NCBI RefSeq assembly: GCF_963576675.1
Contig: NC_088917.1
Location: 77,548,610-77,612,609, forward strand
Direction: 5' to 3'
Length of the DNA: 64,000 bases
Origin: Euphorbia lathyris
Lineage: Eukaryota > Streptophyta > Magnoliopsida > Malpighiales > Euphorbiaceae
Shown: positions 32,571 to 42,916 of the stretch, one piece after another
Position numbering within the stretch: the stretch's first letter is position 1
Layout of the letters: each line of letters begins with the position of its first letter
The notes under the pieces: model-generated
Databases searched by the model: none
What the model was told of the DNA's origin: nothing
The model's input: the letters and a program-made list of their open reading frames with translations, nothing else
Made by a program: the position numbers and the translations under genes

Positions 32571-32940
32571 CCAACTAATGAAGCCTCGTCTTCATCTCCA
32601 AATAATGAAGCCTCGTCTTCATCTCCAACTAATGAAGTCTCGTCTTCATCTCCAAGTAATGAAGCCTCGTCTTCATCTCCAAGTAATGAAGCCTCGTCTT
32701 CATCTCCAAATAATGAAGCCTCGTCTTCATCCAAGTAATGAAGCCTCGTCTTCATCTCCAAGTAATGAAGCCTCATCTTCATCTCCAAACAATGAAGCCT
32801 CATCTTCATTCAATTCATGAAGCCTCGTCTTCATCCAATTCATGAAGCCTCGTCTTCATCCAATCAATGAAGCCTCGTCTTTATCCAAACAATGAAGCCT
32901 CGTCTTCATCAAAGTAATGAATTCACGTCTTCATCATAGA
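32571..32940. repeat. 27-bp minisatellite inside the LTR element
   Basis: Thirteen to fourteen units of aatgaagcctcgtcttcatc plus a short linker. The first units are 27 bp (32577, 32604, 32631, 32658, 32685), one is 25 bp, later ones about 25 bp. As 27 is a multiple of three, both strands stay open (QIMKPRLHL on plus, GDEDEASL on minus), but neither looks like a gene. Each unit contains tgaag....cttca, a small inverted repeat. Confidence 0.92.
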
Positions 32941-33390
32941 AATAACAAAGTCTCGCCTCCACAAAATGCACAAAAGTCCCTAAATGGCTGATCATTCTTA
33001 CTGATCCCTAAGGGCGGGTCATTCTCCTCAATATGGCAGAACTAAAGAAAAGAAGTCCCTAAGGCGAATCATAATCCTATGCGGTAGGAACAAATGGTCC
33101 CATAAAGGGCAAGTTATTCCTTTCTAAAGGAAATATAACTCTCAAGAAGCCCCTAGAGGCTAACAATGGATACGGTTGGCCACCTATCCACGAAGAAGCA
33201 AAATCCCCTAAAAGCGTATCATATCCATATATGATCCCACATAGGGCGGATCTTGTTCATAAGATCCCGCATAAGGAAGCCCCAAAAGGCGCATCATTTC
33301 CATATATGATCCCCCATCTAGGGCGGGTCCACTTTCCTCCAAGATAGAAAAATAAACCACCATTTAGACAGCCCTAAAGAGCTTTTTATA

Positions 33391-33407
33391 CCTTTAGGGG
33401 GGGCTTC
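33391..33407 (+). promoter_or_regulatory. polypurine tract before 3' LTR
   Basis: cctttagggggggcttc-type text directly ahead of TGATAAC; the G-rich run is the expected primer for plus-strand DNA synthesis. Confidence 0.75.
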
Positions 33408-34215
33408 TGATAACAACCCAAATTATTCTTGAATAAGGAATAAGGGAAAATTAATAGAAATAATGGCAAACCATTATTCCTTCTAAAAGAGATATTTATA
33501 CATGATTAATGTGGAAGTAATGCTAATTAATGCAGGGGTGAATATGCAAATAATGAGGAAAAGGAAGGAGTTTCTAGCATTATGCCACACCACGTGGACC
33601 ATGGCGAGATACGCCATAACGAGATACGCCCGATGAGAGCGAGTAGCGGAGACCCGCCATAGCTCTCAAGGAGAGCGTACATACGTCTTGACGGATCAAA
33701 GAATACGAAAAGGGATATTCATCTTACTGACAGAATATTATCCCAAGGACCAAAAGGGATATTCACCTTGAGAACGCCGCAAGAAGAACCGGATGGCGGA
33801 TCTCCACGGTTCAGCTCAGTGAGATCCGCTGGCGAACCTATGAGGCGAATCTCCTCTTTCACCTGATTCATCACAGTAACGGCTAACCGCCGACTCGGCC
33901 ATAAAGACCATTAATGAGCTATCAATTAGCTAACCGCCAGATTAAAGGTAACCAGTAACCGCCAGCTTAAAGGTAACCAGTAACCGCCATTAATGGAGCA
34001 TTAATGGAGACCTTCTAGTTGCTGAAGGTTACGACTTCCTAGCTATATATAGCCTACATCCCTAGGCTATCAAGGTACACTTTTACTTATCCTTTGTTAA
34101 TTCAGTTTGCTCTCTTGTTCTTCCTTACTGACTTTGGCATCGGAATGTCCCCGGCCGATCCCAACGGCGCCTCACAGGGAAGTGCTCCGATCAAGGATTT
34201 TTCCCCGAGTTATCA
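33408..34215 (+). repeat. 3' LTR of the 6.64 kb element
   Basis: 808 bp, same length as the 5' LTR and about 99% identical (mismatches near the start, e.g. ggaagtaatgc versus ggaattaatga). Preceded by a polypurine tract (ttaggggggg, about 33394-33403) and followed by aacat. Confidence 0.93.
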
Positions 34216-34500
34216 AACATGTCTTAGTCTATAACCAAAATTGGCTAATGCAATTAATTTAATAAAACAAAACAATTTGTACTCAAAATACAATTTTACT
34301 GAAGTTTTTGAGTGAATCATTCATAGTTTGATTAAATTATTTCAGTTTTACTGAAAAAAAAATACTAAAAATAGTCATAATTACTGTTTCTAATGAATAT
34401 GTATATTACTATTTTAATAAGCCAACAAAATAATATACTAAATATATATATTTATTAAAAAACATAAAAAAATCTGTGCAACGCACGGGTGAGTGGCTAG

Positions 34501-34853
34501 TTAGTGACTATAATATTAGAAAGTGTAAAGTTATTAATATTGATGATATGGAAAAACATGTAATTATTTGCAAAATTTAGTTTTTAAAAAGTATTTATTA
34601 ATGTTGGCAGAATTATTTATTATTTTCAATACTTTAATGCGTAATATATTTATTAAAATTTTAATTTGTGAATTTCTGGATATAAATTAAATAAAAAAAA
34701 ACTGTGCCAAAACACGAATGTAAAACTAGTTAAGATATATAAATGTGTAAAAAATCTTTTTTTCGATCGTTACTCAATATTTTCTCATAAACAGTATTTC
34801 TTTTATTAAAAATATGCGTTATGAAATGGAAAATTTTCAACAAGAATCTTTAA
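34501..34853. other. AT-rich spacer with a second, decayed Helitron 3' end
   Basis: Near 34700-34730 the text ctgtgccaaaacacgaatgt then aaaactagt has the GTG...CAC hairpin and CTAG(T) of Helitron termini, but no matching 5' end was found. Confidence 0.45.
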
Positions 34854-34862
34854 TATATTAAT

Positions 34863-35311
34863 AGCTTAATACATCATTTGCTTTTCAAACTTGTTCAATA
34901 TCTCATAGCTCTTTTAATTTGAATAAAATATTTAGTTAGCCTCTAAATTTGCGTAAAATGTAATCAATTGATCACCTAATTGTAAAAAAAAAAAGTAAGT
35001 TAAAAGCGGAAGATGTATTACACGTGTCTTAGAATATTATTACATAATTCACATAATAGATCAAAAAAAAAAGTTTTTACTTACTCAACTATAAAACTTG
35101 TTTTCTCTAATATTAGAACCGCATACATCGACCTTGGTCGTTTTACTTTTCTTAAGACGTGTGCAATATATCTTCTATATTTAACTTATTTTTTGCAATC
35201 GAGTGATCAATTAATTACATTTTACGCAAGTTGGATAAATTATGAGGACACTTTAAAAGTTTAGAGGCCAGTGAAACTTTTTGTACAAGTTCAGAGAGCA
35301 AGTATTAAGTT
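34863..35311. mobile_element. MULE-type MITE, 449 bp, 9-bp duplication
   Basis: Ends agcttaatac and (reverse) aacttaatac; arms share gcgtaaaatgtaat.aattgatca. Direct duplication tatattaat at 34854-34862 and 35312-35320. No coding capacity; the 83-codon frame within is incidental. Confidence 0.85.
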
Positions 35312-35320
35312 TATATTAAT

Positions 35321-35672
35321 TTGGCTCTCCAAACTAAAGTTTCAAAGTCAATTGAGACTTTAAACTATCAAAATCATTAATAAGATCTCTGAATTAAGCA
35401 AAAATCATCAATTGAGTCCACATTCTAAGAAAAAATAATCAATTGAGGTCTAATCGAAAATCATTTGGTTGAACATTTTCAGACCATCTTCCCTAAACTC
35501 ATTTTAAACCAACACATAGATTATTATAGTCTATATCAAATAGTCACAGTTTCTGATTTTATGATATGATAGGGACTTAATTGATGGTTTTTGCTTAGTT
35601 CAGTGATCTGATTGATGATTTTGATAATTTGAGATCCTAGTTGACTTTGAAGCTTTAGTTTAGGGAGCAAAA
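35321..35672. mobile_element. MITE-like inverted-repeat element adjoining the previous one
   Basis: About 100-bp arms in opposite orientation (left ttggctctccaaactaaag, right in reverse ttgctccctaaactaaagc). Interior about 150 bp. The target duplication is not clear because the left end directly touches the neighbour's tatattaat. Confidence 0.75.
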
Positions 35673-35685
35673 TATGTGTAATGCG

Positions 35686-35688
<3 letters not shown>

Positions 35689-35742
<54 letters not shown>
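35689..35742. repeat. (AT)n microsatellite
   Basis: About 54 bases of alternating A and T between two miniature elements. A second run of ~29 bases lies at 35966-35994. Confidence 0.95.
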
Positions 35743-35745
<3 letters not shown>

Positions 35746-35960
35746 GACGTGTTCACGGGTCCGGGTACCTTTCCGGCTCGTGTCCCTTAGACCAGACTTG
35801 GACAATAAAAATTGTTCATAGGTCCAGTCCGGCCTAGGCCCGCTAAAGCCCACCTATTTTTTGGACGGACTTGGGATTAATAAAAATAACACGGGCCGGC
35901 TTAATATTAATTAATAAATATATATATTTATATATTAAATATTTATTTTTTATAATTAAC

Positions 35961-35993
<33 letters not shown>

Positions 35994-36137
35994 AGTGGAT
36001 TTATATGGGTTGTCCAAATCCAGTCCGGTCCAAACCGTCTAAATTAATAGTGGACTGGACTTGGACTGAGCTTTTTTATCTAAAAACCCGATAGATCCGG
36101 TCCGAGCCCAGCCCATCTCGGCCTATGGACATCTCTA
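35743..36137. mobile_element. MITE of the TAGAC-end family, copy 2
   Basis: Starts tagacgtgttcacgggtccg; right end in reverse tagagatgtccataggccg. GC-rich blocks next to each end (gtccggccc types), AT-rich middle with an AT microsatellite. Clear relative of 18693-19080 and 45954-46572. No clean duplication at the microsatellite side. Confidence 0.7.
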
Positions 36138-36161
36138 TTTAAAACATAATTGATAAATTTA

Positions 36162-36749
36162 GGGTTAAGATGCAAAAATACCCCTAACGTTTTGGGTCAT
36201 GAGCAATTTTACTCCTAACGTCTAAAATGGTGCAATTTTGCCCCTAACGTTTGTAGCCAAGAGCAATTTTACCCCTAACGTTGGTAATTTGGGTCAATTT
36301 CGAACACTATTATAAAACACAGATATTTTTGTTCATCAATTTGCACCAATTGCATATCAATTCATTCTAAAAAAAGGATTTCGTGTTTTTTTGTAATTTA
36401 ATAATAGAATTTGAGATTAATATTTATAAATTCGGTGAATTTTTTAATTTTTTTTTATCTAATTCGTATAAAAGACAGTATATTTTATTTTTTTTTATTT
36501 TTCTTAACATCCCAACATATGTTTATGATTGGTTACTGATAAAATGACGCACATGTGAAGTATAGATGATAAGATTCATGATCGAGAAGACAATTTGATG
36601 AATTATTTCTGAAATTGATCAAATTTATCAACGTCAGAGGTAAAATTGCTCTTGGCTACAAACGTTAGGAGTAAAATTGCACCATTTTAAACGTTAAGGA
36701 TAAAATTACTCCTGACCCAAAACGTTACGGGTATTTTTGCACCTTAACC
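36162..36749. mobile_element. MULE-type MITE, 588 bp, 'taacgtt' family copy 1 (uninterrupted)
   Basis: Ends gggttaagatgcaaaaatac and (reverse) ggttaaggtgcaaaaatacc. The arms repeat a motif like ctaacgtt...gcaattttacc several times. 9-bp duplication ataaattta at 36153-36161 and 36750-36758. A second, interrupted copy is at 45630-46784. Confidence 0.88.
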
Positions 36750-36879
36750 ATAAATTTATAATAAAGAAAACACGGTTACGAATTCATAATTGGACGACTA
36801 TGAATATCAGTCGTTGGGTGAAAGAATAAATATGTTAGATGTTGTCAAAAAATAGGTTAGATATATATCCGAGCTGGCT

Positions 36880-38279
36880 AATAGAGCCAGGAAACCACCG
36901 CGTCGGCGAGGACTTCCCCGCTTCTCCAAATCTATGAATTCTTAGTTCTTACACTAGTTTCGCTTTTTTGCCCGGAAAACCCCAAAGTTTGACCCCTTTC
37001 ATCATTGATCTATCCAATTCACAGTGAGCTTCCTTCTTCTCCGTTCTCTTCTGCTCTATTGATGGTATAACGCGTGTTACGCTTCCCAGCAACCTGTAAG
37101 CAATCTTCTTCTTATATCTTTATCGATGTTTCTTCGTGGTTGTTTCTAAAGGATATTTTGAGTCTATTTTTTTGAATTTCTGGTGAATGATTTCTGCGGT
37201 TAGGGGTTTTATATACTTGGATTTTTATTTTCTCTCATCGATTGGATTGCGCTCTAGGGTTTGTAGCGTTGTAGTCTTCAATTGATAAGTTCATTGACTA
37301 GGAAATTTGGGGTCTCAGAATAAATTTAGGGTGTTGTTTTAGTTTGGATGTATATTTGTGTTCGGATTGTGATTTTTTTATGGGTTTTTTTTATCGTTTT
37401 TATGAATTTCTGCATCGTCCTATCGGTTTTGTTACTTTAGGATATCTTTGAATCTATTTCTTGAATTTCTGGTGATGCTTCCTAAAGTTAGGGTTTTATA
37501 TGCTTAGCGTTTATTATTTTCTATTACCTTTTAGGGTTTAGGGCTTTTTAGTTTTCAATTGATTTCAATGATTAGGCAATTTGGGATCTCAGAACAAATT
37601 TAGGGTGTTGTTTTAGTTTGGACATATATTTGTGTTCGGGTTATGATTTCGTTATGGTTTTTATTGTTTTTGGGCGACTGCTGATCTGCGTAGTCCTATC
37701 GTTTATGTCACTATAGAAATTTTTTGAATCTATTTTTTGACTTTTTGGCGAATGCTTCCTAAACTTAGGGCTTTTATATGCTTAGCGCTTGCTATTTTCT
37801 CTCATGCGTTGTAGTTTTCTATTGATTAATTTAGTGGCTAGGAAATTTGGGGTATTAGGACAAAGTTAGGGGGTCGTTTTAACTTGGATTATGTTTGTGT
37901 TCGTATTATGATTTTGTTATGGTTTCTGTCGTTTTGGTGCTAACTGCTGAATTACTGCATCATCCTGTCTGCTCAGTCCGGATTTATAATCAAGGCATTA
38001 TTGTTAATTTGGGTATCAGGACAAAGTTACGAGGTTGTTTTAACTTGGATTTATGTTGTGTTCGGATTATGATTTTCTTATGGTTTCTGTCGTATTGCTG
38101 CATCATCGTCCTGTTTGCTTAGCCCGGATTTATAATCAAGGCACTATTGTTAACTAAATTATTGCTAGATTATTGGCTGAATGATTCAACATTTGATTGC
38201 AGGGTATTTTTAGGTCCGTAGTTGGAGCTGTTTGTAGCTGTTTTAGAGTTTGAGATTGTAGAGATTTTGGTTTTAAATC
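36880..38279 (+). promoter_or_regulatory. promoter region, 5' UTR and 5'-UTR intron of the ZCCHC gene
   Basis: A leader exon probably ends at the donor CCT|GTAAGC (37096) and an intron runs to TTGATTGCAG (38201-38202). The second leader part is 38203-38279, then the ATG. The start of transcription lies somewhere in 36880-37060 (a CT-rich leader), not fixed. The intron is built from tandem copies: units begin near 37150, 37439 and 37717, with a further partial duplication around 37890-38150. Leader introns often enhance expression in plants; that it does so here is inference. Confidence 0.6.
37150..38160 (+). repeat. tandem ~280-bp repeats in the 5'-UTR intron
   Basis: Each unit has ggatat.tt.gaatctattt then a ttgaatttctggtgaatg-like stretch, ttagggtttt.tatgctta and a downstream ggaaatttggg block. 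Spacings are about 289 and 278 bases. A shorter duplicated stretch (ccggatttataatcaaggca) repeats about 140 bases apart at 37977 and 38123. Identity between units is about 75-85%. Confidence 0.8.
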
Positions 38280-39053
38280 ATGTCAAGTAAGAAGGAAGAG
38301 AAAGGTGCAGCTGATAGGATCAAGGCTGCTGCACTAAGTGCTGCCAAAGGTCTTAGTCGTGCTCAAGCTGAAAGGGCAGCTGCTGCAGCTGCTCGTAATG
38401 TTAATGCTTATGGACAGAAGGAAGAAGGGCCTAGCCGGTGGCAAGAAAAGAGGGAAGCTAAGCGGCAGATGTACTTGATGAGTACCGAGAAACAAGTGAG
38501 ATTGGGTGAAAGAAAAGACATCAAGACTACAGTATCCACTATTGGTGGTAGTGCCCAGTGTCAGAAATGTTTTCAAACTGGACACTGGACTTTTGAATGC
38601 AAGAATGAAAGGGTTTACATGGCACGTCCATCAAGAACACAGCAGCTTAAGAACCCTAAATTACGGATGAAGCTTTCTATCTCTTATGACTTGGATAATC
38701 CAGATGGCGGTAAGGAGGAGAAACCTAAATCGTCTAAGAAAAGCAAGAGAAAGCATAGAACAAAGTCTGATTCTGGAACTGATAGCGAGGCTTCAGTTTT
38801 CGAGACTGATAGTGAGTCTTCATCGGTGACTGGATCGGAATCATCCTCAGAAGAAGACAGTTCAGATTACAGCTCATCATCTGATTCAGAAGCAGAGAGG
38901 AGGAGGCGAAGGAAGAAAAAGAAGCAGAAGAGGAAGGGCAGCCGTAGGAAGTACAGTTCGACTTCAGATTCCTCCGAGTCTGATACAGGTTCGGACTCTG
39001 ACTCTGATGATAGGGGCAGCAAGAGGAAGAAGAGGCACAGCAGAAAACGGTAA
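38280..39053 (+). CDS. CXIP4/ZCCHC10-like zinc-knuckle protein with SR-like tail
   Basis: 257 residues, no intron in the coding part, intact ATG to TAA. N-terminus: Ala/Lys-rich helix ([20 protein letters not shown]). Residues 94-107 are a CCHC zinc knuckle [14 protein letters not shown] (Cys94, Cys97, His102, Cys107), followed by [14 protein letters not shown]. The tail from ~145 alternates Ser/Asp/Glu-rich and Lys/Arg-rich blocks, with likely nuclear localisation signals ([24 protein letters not shown]). This layout and motif match plant CAX-interacting protein 4 (At2g28910 in Arabidopsis) and the animal ZCCHC10 type. Its role is probably nuclear, in RNA or protein interaction; the CAX link is from the Arabidopsis name only. 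No operon; the nearest neighbours are MITEs. Confidence 0.9.
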   Translation: MSSKKEEKGAADRIKAAALSAAKGLSRAQAERAAAAAARNVNAYGQKEEGPSRWQEKREAKRQMYLMSTEKQVRLGERKDIKTTVSTIGGSAQCQKCFQTGHWTFECKNERVYMARPSRTQQLKNPKLRMKLSISYDLDNPDGGKEEKPKSSKKSKRKHRTKSDSGTDSEASVFETDSESSSVTGSESSSEEDSSDYSSSSDSEAERRRRRKKKKQKRKGSRRKYSSTSDSSESDTGSDSDSDDRGSKRKKRHSRKR

Positions 39054-39329
39054 AATGAGATGGTCTATAAGATAGAAGCAACAATCAGCTAATAGGTGTG
39101 TTATATTTCTTCCTTCTCTTTTTCGCAGTCGATGCCTTGCGATGTAATAATCCGGGATTTACTACTTCTAGCATGTTAAAGTTTGTATGTTGATGGATTC
39201 TCTTTGATGAACTTGATTTTAAAATTAAGCTGAAATCTGACTTTGTGAACAGTGGAAAACTTCCCATTTTCTTTTAAGTGGCTTGTCTGCAATTTTCTTG
39301 AAGTTTTGCTTCATATCACTTCAAGACAG

Positions 39330-39668
39330 GCCTAATCCATATGGAGCCCTCTAAAGTTGTCCATTTTAGTCACTTTGCTCCCCGAACTTAAGAGACAACT
39401 CATTAGCCACTCCAATCCAACTCCGTGAAAGTGACATAACATGCCCCTTATTTTCCCTCATACGGAGAAGGCGTTGACCTGTGAAGACCACTCGCCTTTC
39501 GATTGACTTTCCATATGATATGTGACTTTCGGGATGGTATCTCAAAGTGTGTATGAATTTAGAGAGGCTATTGCAAAATATGGGTGAGTGGTCAAAATCT
39601 TCTCTGATGGGTTGTCCCTTAAGTTCGGGGAGTAAAGTGACCAAAATGGACAACTTTAGGGGCTCGGT
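39330..39668. mobile_element. MITE with ~100-bp inverted arms, 3' of the ZCCHC gene
   Basis: Arms ctctaaagttgtccatttta and its reverse on the right, with ctccccgaacttaag on both. Interior about 130 bp. Target duplication not clear. It lies about 280 bp beyond the stop codon and may be in or near the 3' UTR. Confidence 0.8.
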
Positions 39669-39679
39669 ATGTTTAGGCC

Positions 39680-41210
39680 TTTTAAGCCATGTTGCTTACA
39701 TTCCAACCTTCAGGCATAAGTATTGATAGAAAGTTTTTTTGTTTTTCTAGATTAGAGTCTGTTCGGCTTAATTGTTGTTTTAATGGTGATTGATAGATAT
39801 TCTGAATTTCCTTTCAAAAACAGATATTTCTCCATTCTAATCAAACGTTTCGATTCGATGCGATTCCAGTCTGTTATTACTGTTCTGTTGCTCATTGGAT
39901 GGAGTATAACATTTTTATGGATTTATTTGGTTTGTAAAATTCACCCAACTCTTACTAATAAAACAACACAGATGATCCTTTTGATCTGACCTGTCAGCTA
40001 CAATGATTATTTTTATGGAATGATTATTTTATTTTTAAATCATCGTATAATTATAATTATGTAAAATATATAGATTATATAACATGATAATTTGTTTTGA
40101 CACCGTAAATGATAATGTTTAGTTCTCTGATTCATATGGTTGATTGTACAATTGCAAAACATTCTGCTGTCCAGTCTTTTTATTTTCCATCTAGTTAAAA
40201 AAAGGCATTCCAATGCCATTGAACTTGGAGGCACTGTTGTTAGAATCATATGAACATTCGAATCTCTTTCATTTCGAGACTCGGTGGTGAATCTGTTTCA
40301 TTTCGAGCCGACTCGGTGGTGAATCGGCTCCGATTCTAATGATTTATGCATAAAGAGAAAAAATTTGGCTTCAATTAAGATTTTTGTATCTGTACCTTTC
40401 AATTAAAGGCAAGATTATGAATGATTTTTTGGTGTGTCTGCATACAATGTTTTTTTTTTTGTTTTTTTTTTCTTCTAAGTATATACTAAAACCTAATACA
40501 AGACCTATTGAATCTAAATTTATATGAAAGCAATCGTCGTAATTTAGTTTACTAGTGCAATCTTATGGATTCAGGGATCTATAATAATATGTTTCCGCTC
40601 TTATTAATCTTGGAAAAAATCATATAAACTAAATACTTTTTTTTATTGATGCCTCTATGGCTAGGAGAGCCTTGACCCCAATCAATCCAAATATTTATCT
40701 TAGAGCATCTCTAATCGGTGCTTTCTATGGTTATTTTGTTTTTGACAAAGTACCATTACTTGTTGTATTTTCACCATTGGATGATGGAGTATAAAATTAA
40801 TCTAATGGTGAAAATGCATAAAGTAATGCTTACTTTGTAAAAAACAAAGTAAGCATAGCATTTACCATCTCTAATGAGTTATAATAAACTATGCATTATA
40901 TCTATCTATTAAACTCTCTTTTATTAGAATGAGTTTAATATATTAAACACTTACCAACCACTTAATATATGTTGAGTAGATCAAGTCGTTTAGCTAATTT
41001 TATATATATGTTTTTTTGTATTTTTTTTAAATAATATGATATATAGTTTAATTAATTGATGAGTCTCATATGATTGAATTGTTGTAGTGTTTAACCATTA
41101 AACAAGATAGTTTGATAAAATGAAGTTTATCGAATGAGTCATACAGTAATTATGTGTCACCGATGTGTAAATGTCTATTGAGTGATTGTGAGCATAAAAC
41201 ATAGAGATCA
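39680..41210. other. AT-rich spacer with short repeats
   Basis: No gene. A duplicated tttcatttcgag...gactcggtggtgaatc unit at 40265-40330 (about 30 bp, twice). At 40690-40890 there is 'gagcatctctaatcggtgct', typical of MITE ends, and an internal hairpin of tgcttactttgt / acaaagtaagca (40828-40856). At 40653-40698 lies the first copy of a 45-bp segment repeated at 42631 and 42677. Confidence 0.5.
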
Positions 41211-41214
41211 ATCA

Positions 41215-41955
41215 ATGTTATTAGAACTGGACCAGATTTATAACTGGGTCAAGAGTCACTTAGTTGGACCGGATGGTTTGGATTGACCGAACCTGATGAT
41301 GTTATAAATAAATAAATAATATTTATATAATTTATTAAATATATATAATTAATTTTATTTTTTTTTTGTAAATTATATATATCCAAAACAAATTATAAAC
41401 ACCTTTTGGTTTGTTATTTTTTGTCAAATTGACGCTTGAATATATAACGGATAAATAGAGTTTAGAATAACTTGAAATATGTCAGCATAATTCATGTCAT
41501 AAGATCTTTTTAACAGTATATTATAAACTCAAAACGAACAAGTGATGAATAAGAAATTGATGCTCAAAGTGAACCACTTGAAATGGTTTAAAAGAAAATA
41601 AAAGAAAATTAACATTCTCATCCCACGTAGAAAAGAAATATCTTAACTAGTTTATAAGCAAATGGTCTTTACAAGCTTTTAACCAATTAGTAAAGGAATG
41701 ACTCTCTCACATGCGGGGGTGCAGTTGAAGTACCATCGAGTTAGGGATGCAAATGTCACACTGAAATACTATTTATTTATTTTAAATAAATTAGCAAAAA
41801 TCTGGGGTTGGTCCGTTCTTGGTTCGACCACTAGGTGCCAGTTCATGCTAGTTTGTTGAAGGTTCAATAAACCGGCACAAATCGAACAGAATTCTTCATT
41901 GGTTCCTGATCGGATCGGTCGGACCTGTCCGAACCTGATAACATTGATAAAGATG
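41215..41955. mobile_element. probable TIR element with 'tcaatgttat' ends
   Basis: Left tcaatgttattagaactgga, right in reverse tcaatgttatcaggttcgga; GC-rich 'gaccgg' blocks near both ends and AT-rich interior. No clean duplication. Composition resembles 20980-21430. Confidence 0.5.
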
Positions 41956-42001
41956 CTCTGTATGCTAATATAAAATCCAAGGTAAAGCATACTATGGCTA
42001 G

Positions 42002-42630
42002 TATGGCTGTAAACGAGCCGAGCCGAGCTTTAGCCTACTTGAGCTCGGTTTGGTAGTTCCTTATCGAGCTCGAGCTCGAGCTCGGCTCGTTTAGCAGCTC
42101 GAGTGTTCACGAGTCGAGCTTGCTCACCAACATCTCGTTTTATTTGTTCGTGAGCAGCTTATTCGTTGTGCTCACGAGCTTTGCTTACGAGCAACTCGTT
42201 TATTTTCCTATAAAAAAGTTCATTTTTTGTACTCGTGAGCTTTGATCACAAGCAACTCGTTTTGTTTTGCTCACGAACGAGCTCGTTTATGGTGTTTACA
42301 AACAAAATAATATCAAATCTGGTACATCAAATAATATTAATTGTAGTATAAATTTATACACATTACTAAACTTTATTTTTTAAAATATATAAATATTATA
42401 ATTGAGTTAGCTCACGAGCTTTTATCGAGCTTGTTCACGAGCTTCTAATCGAGCTTGCTCGCGAGCTTTCAACCTGAACTTTGGTCTGTCCAAACTCGGT
42501 TCGTTTATAAACCGAGCCTGAAAATCGTGCTCACAAGCGGCTCATTAAAAAAACGAGCCGAGTTAAACTGAGCTTTTATCGAGCCGAACACCGAGCCATT
42601 CATAAACGGCTCGACTCATTTACAGCTCTA
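42002..42630. mobile_element. hAT-type MITE, 629 bp, 8-bp duplication (gctgtaaacgagcc family)
   Basis: Ends tatggctgtaaacgagcc and (reverse) tagagctgtaaatgagtc. 8-bp duplication atggctag at 41994-42001 and 42631-42638. The arms are full of gagctcgagctcg and cacgagctt motifs. No transposase. It is inserted into one of three copies of a 45-bp repeat (ctatggctag...atcaatccaaatatt). Confidence 0.88.
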
Positions 42631-42639
42631 ATGGCTAGG

Positions 42640-42916
42640 AGAGTCTTGGCCTCGATCAATCAAAATATTCATGCATACTATGGCTAGAAGGGCTTTGGCC
42701 CTCAATCAATCCAAATATTGAGTGAGAGATTTTGGCTAGGCTCTAGATGCAAGTTGGCCCGACCCTTTTCCAACCCGGCAGTTCCCTTTATTTTTAAGAA
42801 ATTGATATAGAAATCTAGATTTGAAAAATTATCTATAATTATATTAAATAATATCAAACTAAATAAATAATTGTTTTTAATATATTTTAAAAACTACTTT
42901 TTATAAATTAAAAATT
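42640..42916. other. spacer with a repeated 45-bp unit
   Basis: The segment atggctaggagagtcttggc...caaaatatt occurs at 42631 and again at 42677; an older copy is at 40658. Remaining sequence is AT-rich. Confidence 0.5.

Larger units (their letters stand above)
27577..34215 (+). mobile_element. LTR retrotransposon, 6.64 kb, non-autonomous Gypsy-like (LARD-type)
   Basis: Two 808-bp LTRs (27577-28384 and 33408-34215), both TG...CA (tgataac...gttatca). 5-bp target duplication aacat at 27572-27576 and 34216-34220. I count about nine mismatches between the LTRs (~1.1%), so the insertion is young. The interior has a probable primer-binding region right after the 5' LTR (attggtgcggtgatcg), scraps of gag, protease, RT and RNase H in non-canonical order, a 27-bp minisatellite, and a G-rich polypurine tract before the 3' LTR. 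No intact ORF. Inserted in the Helitron. Confidence 0.93.
25081..34500 (+). mobile_element. candidate non-autonomous Helitron, split by an LTR retrotransposon
   Basis: The 5' end is A|TCTATACTATATAC (25081; an alternative TC is at 25077). The 3' end has a GTGC-aac-GCAC hairpin about 20 bases before the terminal CTAG (34497-34500), followed by T. TC...CTRR with a subterminal hairpin and insertion between A and T are the hallmarks of Helitrons. Excluding the inserted retroelement its length is about 2.8 kb. No Rep/helicase is encoded; it holds exon-like fragments (26314-26368, 27229-27357). Confidence 0.65.

Noticed and set aside
32449..32820. 123-residue repeat protein on plus and an 80-residue acidic repeat protein on minus
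   Set aside because: Both exist only because the 27-bp unit is divisible by three; no start context, no family, and the region is retroelement interior.
32571..32940. CRISPR-like array
   Set aside because: The regular spacing comes from a tandem minisatellite without unique spacers, inside a plant LTR element.
38334..39084. Antisense frames over the ZCCHC gene
   Set aside because: They mirror the Ser- and Lys-rich codons of the sense gene; the sense frame has the zinc knuckle.
40690..40890. Complete MITE starting gagcatctctaatcggtgct
   Set aside because: Only one end is typical; the opposite end and duplication could not be found.
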